This document shows positions 1-25,996 of a stretch of 64,000 bases of DNA, piece after piece. The stretch is taken from NCBI RefSeq assembly GCF_033807715.1, contig NC_084599.1, positions 11,365,625 to 11,429,624 on the forward strand, written 5' to 3'. The stretch comes from Cololabis saira (Eukaryota; Chordata; Actinopteri; Beloniformes; Belonidae). Positions within the stretch are counted from its first letter, which is position 1, and each line of letters starts with the position of its first letter. A model generated the notes under the pieces. The model worked only from the letters and a program-made list of their open reading frames with translations, searched no databases and was not told the origin of the DNA. The position numbers and the translations under genes were made by a program.

Positions 1-455
1 TACATTGAACTTTTAAAGATTCCAATGTGATGCATCAAATTTATGATGAGTTACTGAGGCAAAAAGCAGAGACGGTGAGTAATGAGTCAAACCACTTTTT
101 GTCTCACACATCTCACTCACACAACAGTCTCAAAGCTTGAAACTAGAGTCCCCTCTTATATGCCCCTCTTGTAAATGCTTGGCACATACAGGTCCCGGCT
201 GCGTGCTCTGCTGCATGTTGTGTCTATTGTCAGATCACTGAGTTACATATAAGTTAAAGGGAATCAGCTTTGGAATGCTGCAGTTAGTGTGGAGTGTTAA
301 AACACAGCCATAATGTTCCATTGCCATCTCAGCGGGACTGATCTTCTTAGGTCACTCTCTGCTAATCAGCAAAAAATCTTTGGCCGTTAATCTACGGCCC
401 CCAGCACCCCTTCTTCCATCTCATTAGATTAACAAAATAACATGCACATATAAAT

Positions 456-492
<37 letters not shown>

Positions 493-2520
493 CACACAGC
501 TCGTGACCTCAATCTGATTCAAATTAAAAAGAGGGTTAATTATAATTTGGGGTAACTGTGATGTTTAAATTATTTTCAAAGGAAACAAAAATTTAGAAAA
601 TGCTGTTCTACTTTTACAACATCCCTCCTAACCAGTTACAGATACATCATTTTGTTGTTTGAATAACTGGGCTCTAATTGACAAAACCAAAAAATATATA
701 TATATGAGTGAATTGACCGCTATGCATGTGTTTGTATGTCTGTGTACAAGTGTGTGGTTGTGTGTGTGTGCGTGTGTACAGCAAACATATGCAACCAAAT
801 TAAAGCCCTAAAGCTGTTGAATTGAAGAGGATTTCATGCAGAGGCCTATTCATGGGAATTAAGCAAATTAGGTCTCCAATTAGCCTCTGACATTGAATAG
901 GAAGATTTGTTGAGCAAAAATTAATTAGATGGATTTGTCACTGTTCTAATGAACATTGCCAGAAACTAAATGTTGAGAATAACACCTGCTCTCTGCCTGT
1001 TCTATGCCTTATCCCTTTGACGTATTGTTTGTCCGTTCAGAATCTAATTTAATGTCAAATACTGCCTTATTCAAATATTCAATAATTTGCAAATAAGAGG
1101 TCCACGTGAGCTGAGACAAACAAACTTCCAAAAAGTCAATGTATGATCTAATCCTCTTAGGCTGCAGCACTGTGAATGTAAATGCCAACCTTTGCAAGTC
1201 AGAGAGGAATTTCACTATTGATGGAGAGCTGGACGAGAAAAGATTGACTTGATCCTTTTCAGTGGAAGTATTTTAGAATCATCTTTATAACAATGCTGGT
1301 GTCGCTGCTTCGGAGGCAGCTGCAGTTTAGGTGTCAAAGGCTATCTCTTTATGAGTGTGTGTCTGAGTGGGTTTCAACCTTTCAACAAAAAAAGGCAAGT
1401 CACTCATACACTGATACACTCCTTTGTATCACTAACACATCTTTCCAAAAAGTGTAATTCTTTCAAATCTTCAAACATTGTTTTCTTAGAATTGTTCGAG
1501 TCCGAAGGCACCTGTTTTCATCAAACCTCCCAATTTCATTCTCGTTTGAAGAGTTAAACCATTTTGAAGCTGTTTCACAGATGGGTATGTTAACATCTGA
1601 TCAAAGCTTTGTTGTTGTTTTTTTTTTCTTAAATAAGAACCATTTATTCCTGGTTAATGGCAATATTTTACATCTGGAGTGAAAGGGAATATATCCAAAA
1701 TACCATTTATAAAATAGCTGGTATATTTAAATAACAATATTGAATCAGCTTTTAATCAGTGTTGTTATTTTTGTTCCTGAGATTTATTCAAATGTGGTGC
1801 ACACATTGTGATATAATACCTCAATTACACATTTAAATCTGTAATTTCATGAAACTTGTAACACCAAAAAAATATGCTTTTCTTAATGTGAGCATTCAAC
1901 TATGTAATTTTTATGCTGATGTTTAGCCAGCATAGGCTCTATTTCTCTATTTAGAGAAATTCAGTTTAGATCTTGACGTAGTTTTCTGTCTCCAGATTGC
2001 ATTCATTTTGACTCTGCTTGTGTTTATATGTGCTCAACATAAAAGTTTGACATATTAGATATATTTCACCATCTCACTTAAATGCCCTCCCATATCCCTC
2101 CAATAACACAGTGTTACCTCCCCTCCCTCTCTCCCTGGCTTCTTCCCTTTCCTCCGCTCCCTTCATCCAAGCCCCCCTGTGGTCCCCGTCTTTCTGCAGC
2201 AGCGGCTGCAGATTACACAGTGTGATAAGCTTCCTATTTCTTGAAACTATTTGGAATATCTGAGATTATCTGGCCTCATTTCCTCAGGGGTCCGCTTTGA
2301 AAAGCCTGATTTTAGTCTCTTAAGGCACAAGATTTTGCATCCCGACAGCTTTGACTAATTAGCATCTATCACTGGGTGGTATTTTCTTAGTGGGCTCACT
2401 TTTAGCAAAATCTGTACACAGTCGAGCACGCGCATGCACACAGCATCTTTGTTTTCCTGTCCTTCTGGGGACTTAACACTGGCAAAATCTACCCTCTGGC
2501 TACTACTCCAACCTTGATGA
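1..2520. other. Non-coding flank, possible regulatory blocks
   Basis: No gene could be supported here; the short open frames lack domain-like sequence and splice context. There is a (CA)n tract at about 461-489. Two non-repetitive blocks stand out: about 840-960, AT-rich with several TAATTA/AATTAG-type homeodomain cores, and about 2200-2420, with GATTA-type cores and TAATTAG. Both have the look of vertebrate enhancers, but conservation cannot be tested from one sequence. The block lies downstream of foxq2. Confidence 0.4.
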
Positions 2521-2562
2521 TCAGAGCTGCATGTCTACATATTAAGCCTTAACCCAAATCTA

Positions 2563-2641
<79 letters not shown>

Positions 2642-2643
2642 TA

Positions 2644-2676
<33 letters not shown>
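2563..2676. repeat. Compound (TA)n/(TG)n microsatellite
   Basis: A nearly pure TA run to about 2635 is followed by a short TG run and more TA. It lies beyond the 3' end of foxq2. The Ile-Tyr-rich open frame across it is a repeat artefact. Confidence 0.95.
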
Positions 2677-2724
2677 TTTTTCAAATAAAGCAGCTGATAA
2701 AATCACGTGGTGTTTAAAATGTAA

Positions 2725-2730
2725 TTTAAT
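2725..2730 (-). other. Possible poly(A) signal for foxq2
   Basis: The minus strand reads ATTAAA about 260 bases downstream of the foxq2 stop codon. This is the common variant of the polyadenylation hexamer. It is a candidate only; no transcript end was seen. Confidence 0.3.
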
Positions 2731-2989
2731 GACATATGGACAAAACAATCTAAAACCATTCAGAATACAAATGAAAGAAGTGCAATAGCTTTGAAGGGTT
2801 CATACATTTTATGTAATCACTAAAAGTTCTAAAATGAAGAATATGTTGTAGTATTAACCAAGGCAATTTCAGTTTCAACAAGACATCATGATATAATCAT
2901 TAACAAATGAGACTATGACATTTCTCCTTTACCCAGCAGTATTCCAGGGCCAAACTGTATAGTACAGCATTTTTCATGCATACACACTT

Positions 2990-4588
2990 TCAGGGTACAG
3001 AGCCATTTAGGCCCATGTAGAGACCCACTTGTGGCTGAACGCTGGACCAAGGCCAGTAGAGTCTGGGTGTCACACAGGACAGAGGCAGTGCTGGGGTCTG
3101 AGGACAGCACCAGTATGTTGTTCTGTGGGGGTGGGCGATGGTGGCGGCAGGGTGGTATGGTGAGGTCAGGGAGGAAAGTCGGAGCTGTCCGGCCACTTTG
3201 CGTACCCTCCGCCGCGCCCTCCGACAGTGGTAGTCCCCTTTTGAAAAGTCTTGATAGTTTGCTGGGTGAATTGCCCAGAAGTGGCCTTTTCCATTGTCGC
3301 TTCGGCCGGCTTTTATGAAGCAATCATTGAGGGACAAGTTGTGACGGACGCTGTTCCTCCAGTTTTTATCCTGTTGGAACAAAAAGGTAAACTAAATTAG
3401 GTTAAGGGAAAAGTCTGAAAGAAAACAGAAGTCAAATATGGGTTGTTCTTAACAAAAAATAACCTTTGAACATATGTTTGGTATCAATGATTCACTTCAG
3501 GATGTCGAGCCGTCATCTAGTTGGCTTTGTGCTCCCTTGTTTGTCAAGAGTGTATATGATCTTTGAAACACATGACACCTCAAGTTACCTTTTTAGCACA
3601 TCAACACTAATCCACTTGGCTACAGCCAATCTGTGGTAGCACCTGGTGAAGGCAGAGGTAGTTTGCAACCTAGCAACAGGATTACTTTATTTGTGAATTT
3701 GCCAACAAGAAGATCATCTTCTGTCCCCGTAAGCACCTAATTGCCTCAACACTTAGGCAAGCAGATTACCTGTGCCAACTAGGTCGCTTCACCGGAGAAA
3801 ATGGCTGCTTATTTCTTGGAAATCCAATGCTGCACTATTGAGTTTAGTTCTTTCCTTTTCCATGACTGCCTTAACTGTATTTGTGTCAACTAGAACAGGT
3901 AAGCACGGTTCATTTCAGAGTACTCCTGTGCAAACGGCCGTTCTCCATCTATTTAGCTACATGTATCGAAGCAAAATCACCTCCTGTCATCCATCACATC
4001 TACAGCTTTTGTTTTATAGTTCCATATATATGTATTTCCTTCTGCCCTATAAACACAATAACACACAAGGACTGATAGACATGAACCTACCTTGATCTTG
4101 AAGTAGGGGTAGTGGTCCATGATCCACTGGTAGATGTCACATAGCAGCAGTTTCTTTTCCTCAGACTCCAGGATTGCCTTGGAGATAAGTGCGATGTACG
4201 ACTGGTTGGGTTTGTCTGCACATTTTTCTGGACTGCTGCTTGTAGATATTGTGGTGGTGGTCACTTCCTCCTCCCCCTCCTCATGTTGCTCTTCATCCCC
4301 CTCTTCGTCACTGGCGTCGATTTTTCCACTCTCTGCCACTGAATGTTTGAGACGCGTGCATCGTGTCTCCTTGTGGATCTCCACCTGTTCGAGTTTAGGA
4401 TTCTGATGATTTAGGCTGTTGTTCTCCGTCCGCTCTGTCGCACGACTTCCTGTAGCTTCTTCTTTACTACCTCCTCTATCGAACAAAAGATAGTCAATGG
4501 TGAAGCTCAGTCCCAGCCTTTCTCTGCTTCCATTGTGCCTGCTTCTGTTCTCCGTCGTCATTTCTGAGTCAAGATATTTTGCGCTCAT
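2990..4588 (-). CDS. foxq2: Forkhead transcription factor FoxQ2-like
   Basis: Two coding exons read on the minus strand: 4091-4588 (166 codons from ATG) and 2990-3370 (126 codons plus stop), joined by a phase-0 GT-AG intron; 292 aa. The forkhead DNA-binding domain spans about residues 126-220. It begins KPNQSYIALISKAI, has WRNSVRHNLSLNDCFIK on recognition helix 3, and ends in a basic RRARRRVRK tail. The intron splits the domain just before helix 3. An EH1-like motif (LSFTIDYLL, about residues 27-35) suggests Groucho/TLE-dependent repression. An acidic Glu-rich stretch (about 93-108) precedes the domain. The motif placement and the KGDYH...RRARRRVR sequence after the wing favour FoxQ2 over FoxQ1. 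From general knowledge, FoxQ2 acts in anterior neural patterning and fish cone photoreceptors. The C-terminal tail after the domain is Pro/Ser/Thr-rich and has no recognised motif. An antisense frame over the same exon is a shadow. Confidence 0.87.
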
Positions 4589-4860
4589 GGCAGAGTTTGT
4601 TTCCCCTTTGACTCTTGAATCGGACTCAGGTCATAAAGGACAAATAAACTTCCAAAAGCCTTCTTAGAGTTGTGAGTCTGAGTTTCACAGCATGGCTATT
4701 TTTCCTTTAAACATAAAACCCTTCATAAATGAAATGCCTCGGTCTTGCCTGATTCTGTCGACGAAGTATTACTGTTGACAAGATCCCAGATATAGATGAG
4801 CCTCTCAACTGTTGTTAACCTTGATGCACTCACGCTTGACACAAATGCAACTTGTGGAAA

Positions 4861-4868
4861 TGACGTCA
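4861..4868. promoter_or_regulatory. CRE palindrome upstream of foxq2
   Basis: TGACGTCA, the full CREB/ATF palindrome, lies about 270 bases upstream of the foxq2 start codon. The match is exact; use in this promoter is inferred. Confidence 0.4.
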
Positions 4869-5033
4869 GTCGGCTGGACTGACTACAGCCACTTTATCAA
4901 AATAAATATATTAAATTAAAATAATGGAAACTTTATATATCTGAAAGGCTTGCTAATAAAAGCCTCTTTCTAGGTGTCCGACAGTTATTTGCTTCTGAAT
5001 CAAAGAACTGTGCCCCACAGTTGTGAGGGTGCC

Positions 5034-5041
5034 TATTTATA
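5034..5041 (-). promoter_or_regulatory. TATA-like box upstream of foxq2
   Basis: The minus strand reads TATAAATA about 445 bases before the foxq2 ATG, with the CRE downstream of it. This would place transcription start near 5005 and give a long 5' UTR. It is weak evidence in AT-rich DNA. Confidence 0.25.
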
Positions 5042-5707
5042 TGACTTTGAATTTATCCCTCACAGAAAGGGGCGAAGGAGGCACAGGGGAGGTCCGGGTA
5101 GGGGGTCTCAATTGAGACGGATTATTTTTATTAACCTACGCAAATCTTTGTAATTACGAGAGATTAAACACTCAAGATTTAGGAAGACATGGTGTGCAAA
5201 AGAAGGATGCTGTAGAATCAAAGACTTTTTAGATGCCAGAGTTATCCTGTTAAAGTTGTTTTGACCAAGATGCAGCCCAGAGAATTATTCACAGATAAGC
5301 ATTTGGTTGTTTTTTTTTGGTTGTTTGTTTGTGGCTTGCTATCTCCCATGACTTGAAAAACGGTTGTGAAACCCCTCCATCAATTTAATTGGCTTGATTT
5401 CCACTTTCAGTTAAACGTTTTTTTTTTGTGTGTTTTTTACATCAGTGACACTAATAGACTTAATTCAAGAACTTTGTGGTACAAAAATCCACCATTTATT
5501 TATTTGATCATAGTCTTTCTAAACAATAAAGGACACACTTCAGTGTCCTTTTTGTGATGATGTACTGTTCTGGGAATCTATCTTCAATATTGCAAACGTG
5601 CTTAAGTTTAAGTGCTGAACATAAGTTGTTGATATTGTCTTTAAATGATATTCATTGAATCAGTAAATTTACTGAGGTTAAGTGATAAAATGAAGTCAGG
5701 TTCTGTG

Positions 5708-5899
<192 letters not shown>

Positions 5900-7607
5900 T
5901 TTTGTTATATTCATGTAATTAAATTTGTCGTTGCTCTAATTGTTCTGTATCTTCTGTCCGAGGGCAACAGCTCAAACAGACAGTGTCCTGGGTGTTGGGT
6001 CTCTGGGGTTATTCTTTGTTTTGTTGATACAGTGGTTAACATAAAGCAACCAATTATTTTCTGAGCTGTGTTGATAACACTTTGGAGCACCTTCTTCTCT
6101 ACTAGTGTGCAGCTGACATACCACGCCCACACAGAGTATGTGAACACATTTTCAAATTATGCAGCAGTGGCAGAACAGCACAAGCAGCTTCTGGGACAGG
6201 TTGTATAGTCTATGCCAGGGGTGTCAAACTCATTTTGCTTGGCGGGCCAGATTTGACAAATTTTTTTCTCGTGGGCCTCACGCTCAAAATAACAAAAACG
6301 GTGCGGAAAGTTTTTTCTCTAATTCTTTTTTTTTTTACTATCCTTATCTAATCCAATATCAGTTTAGTTAATTTTAAAGGAAATATGCACTTTGTTGACA
6401 CTCTAATTATGTAAAATATATTTCTTCAGGATTTTTTCTTGAAATTTCTCGTTTGTTTTCAAATTATGTAAGATTCCTTTAATATCATTTTACAAAGATA
6501 AACAGAAACAAGTATGTTTTTTTTATATTTCGCTTTTTTATAGGAAATTTAATTAAAAGCAAAATCTTTCTTATTACATCCGAGAGTGTTTCTTTGGTAT
6601 TTAGAGATTATTCCAGTACAATTAAGTGTATTTATTTTTAAAAATTGGCGCGGATATTTACGCCAGTGTGCCGAAAAAGTCAGCACTTCTTTTTTAACTG
6701 TTTTACTTTGTCACTATCCTCGTATTCAAAACTGAAATTCTCCAAATAAATATCTTCTATCATCTTTTTTAGCAGTGATATTTTTCCTGCGAAAATATAT
6801 AATAGTAGTCAGTTAATAAAAATAAACGACCGTCTACAAAGAAATAAAATCGGCAAATGCATTCTAGAAAACTAAAAAAGAAAATAGAAAACTGCTCTTT
6901 TAGTGGAATAACGATGGATTTGTAGAAGAAATATATTATCGGATATGCTGTGATTCATGGCAATTATTTATGCCTTCCTTTTTAGTGAATTAACATTTCG
7001 TTTTTTCGCGTTGGAAACTTTTCGCGGGCCTCATGAAAACCTCTCTCGGGCCGCATGCGGCCCACGGGCCGCACATTTGACACCCATGCTGTGCCTTCTT
7101 TATTGCCTCCTCAGTGTTGGTGCTCTACTTTAAACCTCTGAATGACCCAACAAGAAGTCCGGGATCCAGGTGCAGATGGATGTAGGGAGACCCAGGTCTG
7201 TCAGCTTTGACACCTGTCTGTGGGGCAATATTGTATTAAAAGCTGAACTAAAATCCACAAGGAGCAGCCATATCTAACTCCTCCACTGCTTCAGGTTAAA
7301 CAAAGCAGCATGGAAAGCTGTAGTAAGAGCATCCTCTGTGGATTTGTTGGTCCTGTTTGCAAAATAATATGAATCCAGAGACCTTGGCACTTTATTTCTA
7401 TGGTATAAGTGCTACTGGGTCGTAATCATTCAGACTGCTAGATTTTAGCATTTTTAGCCTAAAAATAACTGTTTTAGGAAGTGGAACAGTGATAGAAGAC
7501 TTCAGGCAGGGTGGGAGGGTGGTCTGGGAAAGGGAAATGTAAAAAATTTTGGTAAAAACCCCACCAACTGGTCTGCACAATTTTTCATCATACAACCAGC
7601 CACTCAA
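5900..7607 (-). mobile_element. Decayed CR1/L2-like LINE reverse transcriptase
   Basis: Read on the minus strand, 7607-7398 encodes VFTKIFYISLSQTTLPPCLK and then SSLNDYDPVALIP, matching the fingers region of non-LTR reverse transcriptases (VFT.IFN.SL...P.CFK...LNDYRPVALT). Frame-shifted pieces with RT-like sequence (for example ANRTNKSTEDA) follow near 7370-7130. The C-terminal tail at 6147-5911 holds AWYVSCTLVEKKVLQSVI, HPGHCLFELLPSDRRYR and IRATTN, typical of fish CR1/L2-clade elements. Several frameshifts and stops make it dead. A hAT-like element is inserted at 6216-7088 and the tail runs into the (GATA)n tract. The exact clade cannot be fixed by eye. Confidence 0.75.
6216..7088. mobile_element. 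Non-autonomous hAT-like element in the LINE
   Basis: The left end reads CAGGGGTGTCAAACTCATTT and the right end, reverse-complemented, CATGGGTGTCAAATGTGCGG; both carry GGGCC-rich subterminal sequence. Such CAGGGGTGTCAAAC termini are widespread in vertebrate hAT MITEs. The 873-bp interior is AT-rich and has no transposase frame. The expected 8-bp duplication is not clean: flanks CTATGC and CTGTGC agree only partly. Confidence 0.7.
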
Positions 7608-7609
7608 TT

Positions 7610-8696
<1,087 letters not shown>

Positions 8697-8937
8697 GTAT
8701 GTACGTATGTAGAGAGAGAGAGAGAATTTATTATCCATGTATTCATTGGACTGAACAAATTATTTGACTTCTCCAAACTTCCTTGTAAACTTTGGGAGGA
8801 GAATGATATTTTACTTTTGAATCAGGTTCGGGTTTTTTAATTAGTCGTTTTAACTTAATTGTGACCATACCGCAAACAAAGCATTACCTTCACTTCTGAA
8901 AGCTGGTCGCAGAAACCGAAACGGAGTATTTTTTCTC

Positions 8938-8987
8938 GGATGGGATTTGAACGTACCATGCGACCCAATCCACTGGACACTCCATCC
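8938..8987 (-). repeat. tRNA-like fragment, possible SINE head
   Basis: The minus strand starts GGATGG and ends in its complement CCATCC. It contains GTTCAAATCCC, close to a pol III B box, and an A-box-like GTCCAGTGGATTGG. At 50 nt it is too short for a tRNA, so it is at most a decayed tRNA-derived piece. Confidence 0.25.
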
Positions 8988-9179
8988 TTTACATCAGCGT
9001 TGAATTTAAGCAGTGTTTAAAACATGGACTTCAAATATCTCAATTATATAAACATGATAAGTCATAAATTTCAAAACACCTTAACATCGGCCGTCACTGA
9101 TGGCAGTCGAGGCCTATTTTGTAAAAAGGACCTGCCTTTGAGTATTTTTGAAAAAGGTGCGCTGTAACTTTAAATCCCC

Positions 9180-9331
9180 ACAGTCCCGCCTATTTCGAAT
9201 GCAATGAGTCGGCCGCCGCTGGAACTCGCGCTCTGATTGGACGAAGCCGCCCGTCCATCAAAATGCTGCCGGCGTTTGATTGGTGGAAGACTCGCCGTCG
9301 TCCGTGACTCTCGCGGTACTGCTGTACGAAG
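9180..9331 (+). promoter_or_regulatory. CpG-rich pias4 promoter
   Basis: A GC- and CpG-rich stretch just before the pias4 ATG in AT-rich surroundings. It holds two inverted CCAAT boxes (GATTGG at 9235-9240 and 9278-9283) suited to NF-Y. An AAGATGGCGGC motif matching YY1 overlaps the start codon. No TATA box was seen, as expected for a housekeeping promoter. Confidence 0.6.
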
Positions 9332-21538
<12,207 letters not shown>

Positions 21539-24040
21539 CCCTGCTCCTGTGTCCCCTCATAGACTGGCAAAGACACAGAGGGATAGGGGGCTTAAAACAT
21601 GAGGACAGGAGCACGAAAATCCACTAGATGCAACAACCCTCCCTTATGCCCAAACATCAAATCTGGTTTAAATCCAGAAACATTTCCTGTCAGTAAATCT
21701 GCGGTCAAGAAAGATGAGGATTCCTCTTTGTGCTGTACATCGCTGGAAGCAGCCCTGTTGGCCAATTATCAACTAGCAGTACACATGTGTCCTGTCCCGC
21801 CACTGTTAAAGGCTGAATTGAGCACCCCACTACCGTCACCACCATCAACCACCTTGTTCCTCTCTTTCCAGACTATTCCCTCTCACCATCTCTCTTTGTA
21901 TAGACTTGGAATTGTAGGCTCTTTTAGCCTCGGGCGTTTAATGTTTGCATCTGATTTTGCCACATTGGTGATGAACAGGCAAGTTAAAAATGGAAGCTCC
22001 TCAGTTTTTGGTTGAAGGTGAAAAACAATAAATGAGAAGACAGAAATAATTTGGGGGAGAACAATGCAGAGAGTGTGGAAGTTTCCGCTTCTCCTGTTTT
22101 GTTCTTTGTTCACTATTTTTTGTATTTTGTTCTTTCTTCCGCCAAGAAATTATTCTCTTAATTTTGAAAAGGCAAAACACAATAGTCAGTGTGTGATGAT
22201 TTCCTACTTTTATTTTGTCCCTGGATAACTATAACCTACCTCAGCCATAAAAACTTAGACTGACCAGGGAGTAGGAAAGTGGAGGACAGAAGAATTAACA
22301 AGTCTTTCTGAGGCCACTATTACACTGGAAATTGTTTTCCTGCATTTTTTTTCCTGTTGGGTGAAGATGTTAGTTTGTGGATCACCAGATTTACTGTAGT
22401 TTATAAATGATGCAAAATGAAGCAGAGGAAATGTGCCACGCTGTAAATCATTACTCCACCTATCAAACATTTGTCAGGCATGATAATTTAGAATTTTACA
22501 TTAACATAACTTATGAAATTTACTATGCGGCTCCTGAGCTGAAGCAGTTGTGTTTTTTGAAAATTCTGTAACGGGTAGTGGTTGAGGTGCCTTTTTTTTT
22601 TCTTTTCTTTTTTTCCTTCTCCCCCAAAGGCCAGTTGAGCTGGTCAGAAGGTGAACGTGCAGTCTGAGAAGGTGTCCGGCATTGTGTCCTGCTTGAAAAG
22701 AACTATATTTATTTGATTGCTTAACATCTTCCTAACGATTGTTTGTGCTAATTGATTAACATTTGGCTGCAGCTCTGTAGCTGCTGGTTGCAGAAATCAG
22801 GGCACCTTTGCTGCTGGGATTTGTGGTGATGGCATGTCATTGATCGAGGCTCACGACTCTCCTGTCAGTGAATGCTGCTTCTCTTTTCCACTGAATCCGA
22901 GCTGGGTCAGAGCACCATCCAGGGTACGTTGCTGCGGTAGGTTCAACACATCTGACACAATGAAACATAATAAAGTGTCAGTTAAGTGAAACCCTGATAA
23001 ATTTAAAATCCTTGATTAGATTGCAAATGGTCTGATTTAGAACAAGCAGGGCTGATTTGTCCGGCATCCCACCCCACTGAGCCTTCTTTCTATGTAGATA
23101 AGGTCATATCTATTTAGTGGAATAGATCCTGACTTTAAATGCAACGTGCTGTACGTAGTCTAGCAACTAATTCCTCTGCACCTGCATTATTTTAAGGATG
23201 GGAGAGCTGCTTCTCAAATGAACATACTTGGGCTACATGTGCAGACTTGAGATTTGCTTATAAAATAAAACATGTTGCCAGAGCTGTTTGCACATCCATC
23301 CACAACTTTAAAACCGCTCATTTAAAGACCCACATGTAGTATTATTCAAGAATTAGACAGCCTGAAAAGAGGAGATTGATTGTCCTGCTCCACCGTGAAA
23401 CAGCTTGTGGATAGTTATTCAAAGGAATTCTGCATGATGTTCTTCCTACCATCATCTCTCATGTAGTTTGAGAACAGATTCTGGTTTTCATTAGCCTAAC
23501 TTAAATGCACATAGAAAATAAATATTAACACTGATCTGGGAACTCACTGTTGCAACTGAAAGAGTTGGGGACTGGAAAGAGTAGACTTAGGGAAATCTCG
23601 TCTTCAATTTTGCTACTTTTTGACAGCTTAAAAATCCACACAAAACTGAAAGCACTTGATGACCTATCCCTGAAAATGAGGGTTTGAATAAAGTGCATTG
23701 ACACAATAAATCTAAAGAAAAACCATTTGTTATAATATACAAGGTCATTGTTTGATTGGATTTCAGAAACTTCCCATTGCCTCATGGTTTAAGATGAGGT
23801 GATGCAGGTTGCTGCTGTGGAAACTAAGCCAGATACATTTAGAGGTAGCTGTGGGAGCTAAAGAGAGCTGAGGGACTAGTCTGTTTTTTTTTTTCTTCTT
23901 CTTTTACTTTTATGGCTTCTCTTCTTATAATAATGCATAAGGTAGCATGGACAGAGGCTTACAATCCATGATGTACATGTTTTGTTTCTTTTTTATGTTT
24001 GTTGTTCATAAAGACAATAAAGTTTAAATAATATTTTATT
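21539..24040 (+). other. Probable pias4 3' UTR
   Basis: Follows the pias4 stop codon. AATAAA hexamers at 22027-22032 and 24016-24021 are candidate poly(A) signals. The second is followed by a T/G-rich stretch, so a long form of about 2.5 kb is plausible. No other gene was seen. Confidence 0.45.
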
Positions 24041-25996
24041 AAGCCTTGAATTGCCTCTGGTTGTTCTTATAGGCTCATGGACATTAAAAACAATGTTGAG
24101 GGCAGCAGCACTTGACGCTGATGCCACTGAGAATAAGGAAGATTGGCTGAGGTGGAGATTTATGTCCTGTACCAAATGCTCAGATCTGAGGATGCCTGTC
24201 GAGGATGAAACTGTAAAATTTGAAATGATCGTATTCTAATACCTGTTATTGACGTGTTGAATTAATTAAAATTGGTTCTTAAAAACCTGTCTGCCCCAAT
24301 TTTTTTATTTATATAGTTTATATATATATATATATTGTTTGCAACAGGTCTGAATAATAGGATTCACAAGGACAGACCCATGATATTCTTGTTGCAATAA
24401 ATCCTGGATCAACCTTCACTGAAGAAACTATTACATTATAAACTTGGTCTTCTGTGACTGAATCACTTCATACACGCTGCTGAGTGTGTGTGATCCAGTG
24501 TAGATCCATTTTTAACATGGGATTTTTTCATTTTTTTTTTTATTTTTAGTATTCCCAGAGGAGTCATGAAAAAACATCTTGCTACTACGTCACCACTGCT
24601 GTCGATACTTTGCGTGAAAGGGAAAAACATTATCACCATGTTTCTTAATGTCTCAAAGTAGGTCCTTCTCACTGAGGAGCATTACCAGCCAAGATAAGTT
24701 TGGCTGGTTTGAAATAGACTTTCAAAGGGACTCATCGATATCTCAGAGAATATTTGCAAAACTTTTATTTATTTCATCATAGGTGTACTAAAACACTTCA
24801 GACATTTTGGTGCATAATCTTTTAGGTTTATGTTCTTTAAAGCCTATAATTTCTTCACAGCCGGCTTTGAACTGAAGCCTGAACTTTGACTTGACAATTC
24901 CTCCACATTGCTGCTTCCTGGCATTCTCTAGTGGGCTTGTGAGCCAAGGATGATTATACAACCCACCTCAAGTTTGACTTTGGTCACTGACTCGGTGTCT
25001 TCAAATACATTTTGACATGATGGAGGATTCATTCTTAAATTAATGATTAAGCTGTCAATTGATTAAGGCAACCAAGTGACCCCAAATCATAACATTTCAA
25101 CTGCCATACTTCAGAGATGCTTTAATGTTCTCCAGTAAACCTGCTTTAGGTTCTGCACCAAACATGTTTACTGCTACTATCATGTGTGCCGAGCTTTAAT
25201 TAATTTATCCAGGGAAGATTGTTAGCAATGGCTTGATATTTACCTCAATGTTCAGTCTGAATTGTTCTTTTTTTTGTTTAAGACAAGACTTCTTCATCCT
25301 AAAGAAGTCATGGGTCTCTATGACAGCATACACTTGTACTTTGACGACACTAATGGTTAAAATTACAGGCAACTCGTATGATGACAGTTGGTAATTCTTG
25401 TGTGCAGAATTTGCTAGGACAGCCAATTTCTAGTTAATGTATGTCGTACTTGTTCAGTCCAAACACTTTAGACTATCAGGAGACCTTTAGATCCTGGGAT
25501 GGTAACAGCACCGGCAAAATAGCAAAGATAACATCTGACCCTAAATACAAGTGATGTTTATCTTTTCAAGTAATTCTGCTACCGTGTAAAGAAATTTTGG
25601 CTTCTTTTTTGTTCCTTCTGTTCAAGACTAAGATACATCTTTGCATATGGACATGGTGTAAAGTTGATTGTATATGTGTTACTATACTGACACTGCATGC
25701 TTAGACAATATCGTGTTCAGACTTCATTTTTACCGAGTCCAAAACTCTTTAATGATGAGAAGTATTTTGGCATACTGCTTGAATGAACAAAGGATGATAC
25801 TGGTTGATAACATAAATATTCTCATAGAAAGGTGAGGCAGTTTTGATGTTTGTTTTGGCACAAAGAAAAGGTGTATATAACACATTAAAAGAACTAAATG
25901 TTTGCATCAGTTAAAAAAAATTACCATGGTCTTTATTTTCCTCCTGTAAAGCACTATTGCTATGATTATAGTGCTATATTAAATAAGCTATGTGTG
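24041..25996. other. Intergenic DNA between pias4 and map2k2
   Basis: AT-rich, with a short TA run near 24320. The open frames show no domains. Nothing further recognised. Confidence 0.5.

Noticed and set aside
3031..3318. Plus-strand frame of 95 codons over the foxq2 exon
   Set aside because: Antisense shadow of the forkhead exon; no family resemblance.
2913..3323. Minus-strand frame of 136 codons overlapping foxq2 exon 2
   Set aside because: It is in the wrong frame for the forkhead domain, which continues correctly from exon 1 through the splice acceptor at 3371-3372.
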